NCBI GenBank assembly: GCA_001599975.1
Contig: BCIO01000001.1
Location: 2,890,293-2,954,292 of the forward strand
Direction of reading: 5' to 3'
Source of the DNA: Cystobasidiopsis lactophilus
Taxonomy: Eukaryota; Basidiomycota; Agaricostilbomycetes; Agaricostilbales; Chionosphaeraceae
DNA length: 64,000 nucleotides
Below the pieces are notes generated by a model that worked only from the letters and a program-made list of their open reading frames with translations, did no database searches and was not told the origin of the DNA. How positions within the stretch are numbered: position 1 is the first letter of the stretch; every line of letters starts with the position of its first letter. The position numbers and the translations under genes are program-made. Below, piece by piece: positions 55,995 to 64,000 of this stretch.

Positions 55995-57410
55995 ATGGTG
56001 TCCGAGTACGGCATCCGCCAAGTCGGCGCCGCCAACACCTTTGGTGCGCCTGGCTTGCGCTTTTTGCTTGTGGTCTCGCGCTCGTCGAGCTCACCCGTGT
56101 GAGCGCAGAGTACCGTGTCTTTGTCGAGAAGAACGGCCAGGTGGTGTCGCCCTTCCACGACGTGCAAGTCCCAATTCGCTCTGTCGAAAACGAGCCGGAA
56201 CTGAAAAGATCGTGCAGCCCTTTGGTCGCCGACAGCTCGCGCAACGTGTTCAACATGGTTGTTGAGATTCCTCGCTGGACCAACGCGAAGCAGGAGATTT
56301 CCAAGTGCGTGTGTTCCATTCCATTTGGGCGGCTGGGTTTTTCACCGCCAACAAAACCGCAGGACCGAGTCGTTCAACCCCATCATCCAAGACACCAAGA
56401 AGGGCAAGCTTCGATTCGTTCGCAACTGCTTCCCTCACCATGGCTACATTTGGAATTAGTGCGTCCTCGCGCCTCTTCTTGTGCACCTCGCGTAGAATGG
56501 TCTGACCGCGAGCACTGGATCCCCAGCGGTGCTTTCCCCCAGGTTTGCCTCCTATTCGATGCCCTACCTTGCTTCTATTCTTGGCGCATGACATCGTGCC
56601 CAGACCTGGGAGGACCCTTCGCACACCCACCCCGAAACCAAGGCCAAGGGCGACAACGACCCGCTCGACGTCTGCGAGATCGGCGAGGCGGTCGGCTACA
56701 CTGGGCAGATCAAGCAGGTCAAAGTTCTGGGCATCATGGCGCTCTTGGACGAAGGCGAGACTGACTGGAAGGTCATCGTCATTGACATCAACGACCCCTT
56801 GGCCTCGAAGCTGAACGACATCGAGGATGTCGAGCGCCACCTTCCTGGCCTCATTCGCGCCACCAACGAGTGGTTCAGGATCTACAAGTACGTTGCTTGG
56901 GGCTTTCTCCATGAGGCTGAGGCGGAGCTGACTGGCCACTTCGCCCAGAATCCCTGACGGAAAGCGTGCGTCTTCAAAGCATTTGCATCTTCTGAACCGA
57001 CCACTGATATGGCTGATGCATTAGCGGAGAACCAATTCGCTTTCTCTGGCGAGGCGAAGAACAAGGTGAGCGGAACTTGCGTCGCGTCTCGCATTACGCA
57101 GCACGCTCAATTTTCCTGCTGTAGAAATATGCCCAGGAGATTGTGCTCGAGTGCCACGAGGCTTGGAAGCGCCTGGTGGCTGGCCAGGCTGCCACCTCGG
57201 ACGTCAACATGTAAGTCGAGCGGCGCGAAGTCCTCTCAGGGTTATAGCTGAGAACACGTCTCCTTTGCTTCTTCCAGCGCCAACGCCACTGTTGAGGCTT
57301 CGCCCGCCAAGACGAGCTCCCCCAACATTCCCACCAACGCCGCTCAGCCGGCTGCGCCCATCGATGGATCCGTCGACAAGTGGTTCTTTATCTCGGGCAA
57401 TGCCGCTTAG
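55995..57410 (+). CDS. IPP1: Inorganic pyrophosphatase
   Basis: Soluble family I pyrophosphatase that pulls biosynthetic reactions forward. The start [20 protein letters not shown] is made by splicing; then [76 protein letters not shown], the metal motif [32 protein letters not shown] and [20 protein letters not shown], and a C-terminal tail ending [15 protein letters not shown], as in fungal IPP1. The intron at 56164-56217 has a GC donor (GCAAGT) and is needed to give [19 protein letters not shown], whose spacing then matches the family. It ends at 57410. Confidence 0.95.
56164..56217 (+). other. IPP1: GC-AG intron in IPP1
   Basis: A 54-nt intron from GCAAGT to GTGCAG with a CTGA branch-like site. 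Reading through it would insert about 16 extra residues between FHD and FNMVVEIP; removing it restores the family spacing. Confidence 0.78.
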
Positions 57411-57590
57411 ACGGTCCTCGCATCTCAAAAACTGCTGGTATAGCTTCTTACCTCCAATTCGTACTCCAGGGTAGTCTGCATTCGAGAGCAAGAAAGTCAT
57501 CGTGTGCCTTGTTGAACTCGCCCTGAGCTGCTACTAGGTTCAGATTGGGCCTCTACCGGAACGGTCTTGAATTGTCGACCAGCTCGAGTA

Positions 57591-59069
57591 ATGTGGCTGG
57601 TATCAATGAAAAGCGCCATGAGAATGCGCGCCGCCACCCGGGCGTCGCCCGGCCCATGCTCAACTTTCGCTTTGCTTTCTGACTTCGTCGTCCAAGCGGC
57701 AACTGTCCCTAAATCGAACGCGCCTCTTACCTCTCTGTTGCACAACCTACGTGCCGTCAATCAATTGTCCGCATCAACTCCAACGGGGCCCGCATCTTCG
57801 CTCATGCTCAAGCAAATCTTGCGCCGTACCAGGAGGCAAGGCCGCCGCCGGCTCGTGCAACAAGAGCTCGGACCTGAAGATATGGTACTGTCGCGTGCCC
57901 TCGCCACAAGGATAGAGCAAACCGGCGGCGGCGAGCCCTTTGGCTTGAGCCATCAAGCCGCTTCGCGGGCTCTCTTCAGCAACGCCAACAGCATCGAAGA
58001 GGTTCAAAAGCGCTGGGGTCAGTTGTGATCATCTAAATCGCCCTCGGTGTCTCCTCTTTGCTGACCTGTGCCTCAGGCGGGCCGCCCCTCAAGAAGTCCA
58101 GCGTTAAGGCCTTGCAACGCTTGGCTACCTACAATGCCCCCAAAGAGAGCTTTCCCATGGTACGACGGGCGGCAGTTCTGGTGCCACTCATTGGGGGTCG
58201 CCAGGGAACACTTCAAGTCCTGCTTTCGGTGGGCTTTCGAGCGGACGTCCCCTGGTCTCGCTGACGAATAGACTTGCACCTACAGACTCGCGCCGCCAAT
58301 ATGCGCTCTTATGCTGGCGATGTGGCACTACCTGGAGGAAAATACGACGATACCGACGGCTCCTTGGAATACACCGCGCGCCGGGAAGCTTGGGAAGAAA
58401 TTGGCGTGCCACTGGAGTCTCAAGCCGTTTACTACCTGACCAGCTTGCCGCCATACCTCTCACGACAGAACAACCTCATTGTTACGCCGGTGGTATGCTA
58501 TATTGCAGATCAAAGTATCAAAGTGAGACTCTTCCAACAAGGAGCCCTGGCTGCGGCACTGACTCTGTTTGGCCCAGCCACAATTGAACGCCGACGAGGT
58601 CGCAGAGCTTTTCTCCCACCCCCTGGAAGGCTTTTTAGTGAGCAGTAGGCTATGGATTGGTAGGCCCTGATGCCTGACTTTTCGAAAGATGGATAAGCCG
58701 CGAGACCCCGTCCTTCAAATCCTCTCTGAAGACGTGCAGGCTGGCCGCCGTCCCTATCATATGAGTTACGATTTGGGCCTCAACACGCCAACAGTTTATC
58801 GTATGCACAATTTTGAAAGGTATGCGCACCCGGCCTTTGCTTTCCCACTTGGCTGTTGCTCACGACAGGCGCAAATTGCCGTGAATCTGATCAGCAAGCG
58901 AAACTTATCCATCCGAGGCTTTACTAGCGACATCTGCATTGCGGTGGCGCGCGTAGCATTTGGCGAGGAGCCAGAATTCGCTCGCAAGGCACCGTCGCAG
59001 GTGCCCCGGAAGCAGCATCTCGCGTGGGCCCTGCGGGGTCTCAAGTACGATCGCTTTAGTAAGCTTTAG
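57591..59069 (+). CDS. PCD1: Nudix hydrolase, peroxisomal/mitochondrial CoA diphosphatase type
   Basis: Cleaves CoA and its derivatives to phosphopantetheine and 3',5'-ADP. The CoA-Nudix signature is created by a splice (LLS joined to TRAANMRSYAGDVALPGG), and the Nudix box follows: GGKYDDTDGSLEYTARREAW plus EEIGV, with the catalytic Glu residues present. Further blocks are YYLTSLPPYLSRQNNLIVTP and NADEVAELFSHPLEGFL. It ends GLKYDRFSKL at 59069. The first exon frame from ATG 57591 (or 57606) is Met/Arg/Ala-rich (MKSAMRMRAATRASPG), a possible mitochondrial leader, but no C-terminal peroxisomal SKL is visible. Its 3' end nearly touches PPH3. Confidence 0.8.
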
Positions 59070-59099
59070 TGGGCCAAGCGTGCGGTGGGAGAAGCGGTT

Positions 59100-60532
59100 T
59101 CAAGAGTGCATTGTCTGGCTGTGGGGGATGGGAACGCGGAACAACTTGCCAAGGAACCGAAATGTAACTGTTACACCAATGCGAATATGTTTACAAAAAG
59201 TATTGGGAGCTCTGGAAGAGCCAGTGAATGTCAGGGCGCCGCACAACTTGATGCGGAAGAAGTGAGAACGTACCGTCAGCTTGGCAGGCAGCGCCCGCGA
59301 ATCCTGTGCTGCCGCTTCGAAGACTCGGTAGTCTTGGTTCAAGTTGTCATCCAAGACCAAAATCGACGCCACGTTGCCGCATCTGTAGCACTTTTTGCAA
59401 AGGCAGGCGGAACTTCATTTAGCATTCGGCAAACACTGGGCGAAAATGATGCTCACGTAGTTCGGCGAGGACCACACTGTCACCAACACGTTGTCAAACA
59501 TCTTCTTGTAGCCTTCCATTACCTGGAGGGAAAGGTTCAGTTTCTTGGGTCGAAAAGCATCAAAGTCAACTGAACTTACTAGTTGATGCGCCCGAGCAAT
59601 TAAGTCTAAGTCGTTGTGTCGTACAAACTCTTTCGTAACAGAACCACCGAACAGGTAGCCAGCCCCTCTCGGCGACAGGCCCCACGCATCGATCTCGTCT
59701 GGGTCTGACCACAGCAAATCGCACATGGCGCCGTCGTGCGGTACTTCTTGTTTTCTGTCTATTAGGCGTATCTGGACGTAACAAGGTACGTTAGGTGGGG
59801 ATTCTGCCACGTCTGTGGAGCGGAAGCCCACTTGGTCTATCGACTGAACGGTCGGACTGAAAGGCCAACCATCAGCTTCGGCCAGCTTGCAGTGAATTCG
59901 AGGCAGAATGTAGGCGTACCTTAGCCCTCCATGAATGCAGAAGACCTTGCCGTCCACCAGAGCCCCCAACGCCAAAAAGTCGAACACCTCGCAGCAGTAC
60001 CGCCACACCGATGCGCTCCCGTACTTCCGCTGGCATTCATCGTAGAACCCATACACTTGCGTGATCTGGCGCGACTCGTGGTTGCCTCGGATCAGCGTTA
60101 TGCGGTCTGGGTAGCGGACTTTGAGGGCGAGCAGCAGCAGGAACGTCTCAACAGAGTAGAAGCCGCGGTCCACGAAGCTGGCAATGCGCATAACCTGATC
60201 AAGACCAGGCCTATGAGCAGGAGCAACAACACGCACTCGCCCATGAAGAGGTAATTGGTGTCGGGGCACATGCCACCGAACCGGAAGAGCTCGAGAACGT
60301 CAAAGAACTGGCCATGGACGTCCCCAGCGATGGCCACAGGTGCATCGATCCACTGCACGTTGGCCTCCTCCACCAGAATCTCACGGGCCTTGAGGCACAA
60401 CTCCTTCACTTGCGCCTCGCTGATGAGTTCGCATTTCTTAAGCGTCTCGATTTGCCTGCGTCCCGGCCAGCTTGTGAGCCTTAGCCTTGGCAAATTGAGG
60501 CTGTATGCTCACTGGTCGAGGTCTGAGATCAT
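59100..60532 (-). CDS. PPH3: Serine/threonine protein phosphatase PP4 catalytic subunit
   Basis: A PP2A-like phosphatase acting in DNA-damage checkpoint recovery. Start [20 protein letters not shown] (60532) after a short intron. Then [11 protein letters not shown], the metal motif [20 protein letters not shown] (made by splicing), [63 protein letters not shown] and [20 protein letters not shown]. The motif set fits PP4 rather than PP2A or PP6. The last readable part is [18 protein letters not shown] to PAKLT (donor near 59274). I could not find the expected C-terminal DYFL; the 3' boundary given is therefore approximate. Confidence 0.85.
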
Positions 60533-60752
60533 GCAAGCCGCGCGAGTCCAACCACTGCTTCGACGTCCACGACAAAGCAGCTTGAATCTCAGGGAAACAC
60601 CTTCTTCTCCCTTTTCGCCTTTTCCCTTCGTCAGCCTCATTTTCACCTTGCTATCGACTTGAGGACACATTATACCCAGCTCGGCTCTGGTCAAAAACCC
60701 GCCAGTTCTCTCCGCCCGTCGCACAGCACCCTCAAAAATCTTTCCACTTCAA

Positions 60753-61230
60753 ATGTCGTCCAACTTTCAGCTCGACGAGGCATCCCAAAAGGAACTGTGA
60801 GTGCTATGCAAGCCCTGCATCACAAGCTTGGCACTCAAATCCTACCCAGATCGTCCTTTTTGGAACGTGAACAGGTCAGCGTGGCTCTCCTCCGCCACCC
60901 GACTTTACTTTAACGAAAATGAACTTTGTTCCAGGCGCAAGCCAAGCAGCGGGCAATGGTTCAGAAACTAACGGACGACTGTTGGACCAAGTGCGTGGGT
61001 TCGGTGTCGAATCGCTTCAACCGCACCGAAGGTTAGTTCCTTCACGAGGCTGGGAGTCCGTCCTCTCGTCCTTGAGCTAAACGTCCACTCTCGTTCGCAG
61101 AGAGCTGCCTCGTCAACTGCGTTGACCGATTCATGGATTCTTCAATTCATATCAGTGAGCGGCGTGGAGCGAATCTTTCCCTGGATCCTGACATTGCCAC
61201 TCCACAGTTCGGCGGTTACAGAGTCAATAA
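60753..61230 (+). CDS. TIM8: Small Tim chaperone of the intermembrane space, Tim8 type
   Basis: Carries hydrophobic precursors across the intermembrane space with Tim13. Five exons of 35-100 nt encode about 80 residues: MSSNFQLDEASQKEL, SSFLEREQ, AQAKQRAMVQKLTDDC, then twin CX3C motifs CWTKC and CLVNC 14 residues apart, and VDRFMDSSIHIIRRLQSQ. All four cysteines are present. The NCVDRFMD block and FLEREQAQ start favour Tim8 over Tim9, Tim10 or Tim13. The frame is kept by every splice. It converges with the ADCK2-like kinase. Confidence 0.85.
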
Positions 61231-61409
61231 AGCGTTACTTTCGACGTCTAGCAGTTGTAACTACAAATTGGGCGTGCGTCGTGTACCCCGTCGGAGCTCT
61301 AGCGAAGTCTACAAGTCTAGGAAAGGCCATCATTACACTGGGATCAGATGTTTGGCGTCAGGCTGCACAAGGAAATGCCATCAAACACCCCTCTCGCAGT
61401 CGCGTGAAG

Positions 61410-63675
61410 TCAAAACAAAAACACGTACTCGTCGGCCAGGATCATGCGGTCAACTTCCGCAATGGCAATGCTGGCGAGCTGGCGCAACTCGATGAAGAAG
61501 AAGACCTAGCCATCGCAAAGGGCTTTTAAGGCAAGAAGTTCGCCTGTGCCTCAATCAAAAACCCACTCGAGTAAGAGAAGACCAAGTCTGCAAGTCAATC
61601 TTGCTCGAAATGGCGTCCGAGTTCATTTGCATGCCCAGCTTGCGAAGGATGGGGAGTGCATTCTTGAAAAGGTCCATCTCCGGGTCCAGCTGCCGCCCGA
61701 TACCTTCAAGGAGAAGGATGGATAGGACTGTGTTGACGAAGTCGCCTTCCAGTTTGACATGGTGGTGCCGCACGCTGCTGAGGACCTCGGAGAGGATGTC
61801 CGAGATCTTAATCTTGGCCAGACTGAAGGTCTGCGATTTGACTTGAAGCACCAGCTTTTGCATCTTGAGCGCAAATTTTTCCGGGTCTACCACCATCTCG
61901 GGGGATCGACAGCGCTGGACCATGAGCTCCCCGGCACGGTAGCCATCAAAGGAGGCCACTGCGGTGAATAGCTCCAAGAAGTTGCGCCTGTTTGTCTCGT
62001 TGAGCTCGGTGACCAAGCCGGTGTCGATGAAGACGAGCCGGGGTTGAAAACCCTGTGCGTTTAACTCGTCGAGCTTAGCCAGCCAAGCCTCCCGGTCGTG
62101 CCCCACGGCGCGCAGCTGATGGGCAGTCTCTGTAGAGTCCGGAGGCGCCCCGAGCTCTTCTTCCGCGTGGCCCGTGAACCTAGCCAGCGCGCCCTGCAAA
62201 AGCGACTTCGTCGTTGGCCGATAGAATTTGACCATGATGTTGCCAGGGTGCAAGTCGGCGTGCACAAAGTTGTCCAAGAGCAGCATATTCTGGAACATCA
62301 GTACTAATGATCAACCTGGCAGTCGAAAGCGATAAGGATGGCCCTACCAAGAACGCGTCCAGTCCAAGGTTTGCGATGGCGTCGTCGTACGGGCCGCCAC
62401 CTTCCTTGAGAAAGGCCCGCAGCGGCACCGCATCTTCGAACTCTTCCACTAGCACCTCTCTTGATGTGTATTCTAGCAGTGCGCGGGGAAAGGTGACCGC
62501 CCGGCGATGGCGGAAGTGGTCTTCGAAGGTCGCCAGATTGCGCGCTTCCTGACGCAAATCAAGCTGGCTGACCATTAAAGAGCCAAACACAGTGACCTCG
62601 TCGGGGAGGCTCAGCCACTGGAAGCCAGGCAGGACATCCAACAGCCGGGCACACCAGCCCATGATTTTCAGGTCGCGCCGGATGGTCACTGCCACATTGG
62701 GGTGCAGCACTTTGATCGCCAGCTCTTTAGATGGCACGGCGGGCGGGGCGAAGTCTTCGGGGCTGGGCAAGACGGCGCGTGCCAACATGGACGACGGCGA
62801 CGGGTCTTCTTGATGTTTGGGGCCCTCGTAGTGGCTTGGTATCAGATCGCTTTTCAATCGCGCCTTGTAAACCTGAAAGCCAATGACGACACTCATTACT
62901 TGTTTTCCCGGTCAAAGGCAGTGCAGGATCGCGAACCTGGGCGACGGCGCCGCAGCCCAATGGCTTCTCGTTGAAGTGCTCAAAGATGTCTGCAAAAGGC
63001 CTCTGGAAAGCCCTTTCCAATATTCTCTTGGTGTATTTGATGGAATGCGGGCGGCCATTCGAGTGCAAGCGGCCAAACATGACGCAGAGCTCTTCAGGAA
63101 ACAGGTCCTTTCGCGAACCGGCCCATTGGGCAAGCTTTGGGCAGCCACAAGTAAGCAGAGCTTTCTCCTAGAAAAGGAAAACGAGGCACCTTGATGAAGG
63201 TGGCGCCGGCTCGCTCCATCTGGGCCACCAGCAAGCGGAACCACCATCGCGAAGTGCGTAAGCTCTTGTCCGGGTCGGCAGACCAGAACTCGAGCGCGAG
63301 CACTGGCGAGGTCAAAAGCACAGGGAGAAAGAGGCCGGCCAGATACAAGAAGCGCCGAAAGGTGCACAAGGGTTCCCACACGAAGCGGTTGAAGCGGAAG
63401 CCCACAATCTGCCACAGCCCTTGGGGTTGAGCCTCTCGCTCGGTCGGGTGCAAGGTCTTTCGAAGCTCTTCTTCGTGCTCATCCTTTGCAACGGGCCCCT
63501 CCGCCGACAAGGGGCGCGATAGCATCGGCCCAGCAAGGACGAGCGCAGTCGACGTCAGGCCGCCGACCAAGGCGACAGTTCGCCACCGAAAGCGGCGGAG
63601 CGCCAAGGGCCTCGCTGCAGAGCTGCTCGAGAGCTGTCGCCACGCGACAAAAGCCCTAATGGGCGGGCGGCGCAT
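61410..63675 (-). CDS. Mitochondrial ABC1/ADCK2-type atypical kinase, Cqd1-like
   Basis: UbiB-family kinase-like protein. A mitochondrial leader (MRRPPIRAFVAWRQLSSSSA, ATG 63675) and a span (TVALVGGLTSTALVLAGPML) precede a second hydrophobic region (YLAGLFLPVLLTSPVLAL). Then come GATFIK plus a spliced LGQWAGSRKDLFPEELC (the KxGQ-type motif), GCGAVAQVYKARL, LAIKVLHPNV, FVHADLHPGNIMV (the HAD-type catalytic loop) and LVFIDTGLVTEL (the DTG metal motif). The C-terminal LLLEGIGRQLDPEMDLF block matches ADCK2/yeast YPL109C (Cqd1) rather than Coq8. Relatives affect coenzyme Q distribution and mitochondrial lipid balance. It ends at 61410 after a last exon following LTR. Confidence 0.85.
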
Positions 63676-64000
63676 ACCAACCTTTGGCCGATGCGCGGCA
63701 GGCTTCTTGAACTGGGAGGCAGCCCTAGCCCTTGGTCCAGGTCGGCCGCTCTGCAAACAGCAAACTCTGCGCTCCAATCATGAGCCAGCCAGACTTTGCG
63801 TTGGCCACTACGACCATCGCATCGGGGTTCGTTTTTCCCAGCATGCACAACTTCGTCCCGTTTTACTCGTAATTTTGGCCTCGTTTGTGGCGGCCTGGTC
63901 CACTACTCAAAGACCTTGCAGACGCCAGGAGCACCCAGCCACGCTGTCGGCGCAGATCCAGCAATGGGTGGCGATCATCGTTGCCTACTGCCGCCATCAC
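63676..64000. other. Upstream region of the ADCK2-like gene, window edge
   Basis: The last 325 bp. No further gene can be supported; it should contain the kinase promoter. Confidence 0.4.

Noticed and set aside
1-64000. Transposons, LTR or other virus-like elements, CRISPR arrays, rRNA
   Set aside because: No reverse transcriptase, integrase, capsid or transposase motifs, no terminal repeat pairs and no regularly spaced repeats were seen.

Overview
This 64 kb window is nuclear DNA from a fungus, most likely a basidiomycete. The evidence is a dense set of eukaryotic housekeeping genes on both strands, very many short introns (typically 50-70 nt, GTNNGN donors, CTGA-type branch sites) and a mildly GC-rich composition. 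The exact lineage cannot be read from the sequence. Intron-aware reading gives 33 protein genes, one tentative small gene and one tRNA. I saw no transposon, virus-like element, rRNA or CRISPR array.

Layout from left to right. 1-7226 holds the 3' part of the spliceosomal GTPase SNU114, the mitochondrial processing peptidase alpha subunit, and the TOR/PIKK co-chaperone TTI1. 7227-8605 is gene-poor and carries an intron-containing tRNA-Tyr with a truncated tandem copy. 8606-12966 holds two divergent alpha/beta-hydrolases. 13090-21779 holds LAT1 (pyruvate dehydrogenase E2), a small RRM-type protein, a family 25 glycosyltransferase, CWC25, BUD32 and a gankyrin/NAS6 protein. 21905-31511 holds a phosphatidylserine decarboxylase, a cytochrome P450, COQ1, prefoldin 1 and an ABC half-transporter. 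31948-36304 holds a SET protein, an EI24/RRT8-like membrane protein and a membrane-anchored methyltransferase-like protein. 38189-46921 holds an ISWI remodeler, a choline/ethanolamine phosphotransferase and a bestrophin-type channel. 47421-63675 holds GOS1, a coiled-coil protein, a ZNF207/BuGZ-like zinc-finger protein, a MOCS1-type molybdenum cofactor gene, DUS2, inorganic pyrophosphatase, a Nudix CoA pyrophosphatase, PP4 catalytic subunit, TIM8 and an ADCK2/Cqd1-like kinase.

Functionally this is ordinary core genome. Mitochondrial biogenesis is prominent (MAS2, LAT1, COQ1, TIM8, the ADCK2-like kinase, MOCS1, perhaps DUS2 and PCD1), as are splicing (SNU114, CWC25) and phospholipid synthesis (PSD, EPT1/CPT1). 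Neighbours are not arranged as operons; many pairs are divergent with short shared promoters or convergent with stops less than 100 bp apart.

The most notable items concern gene structure. (1) In the MOCS1-type gene the MoaA half ends in the conserved Gly-Gly followed by a stop, and a 64-nt intron that overlaps that stop joins MoaA in frame to MoaC, which carries its own mitochondrial-leader-like start. (2) Micro-exons of 8, 11, 13, 14 and 19 nt occur in LAT1, the coiled-coil gene and CWC25. (3) GC-AG introns occur in three genes. (4) Introns repeatedly cut through catalytic motifs. (5) The ABC transporter has an altered Walker A. All exon joins were worked out by eye from reading frame and protein-family conservation; no transcript data were available.
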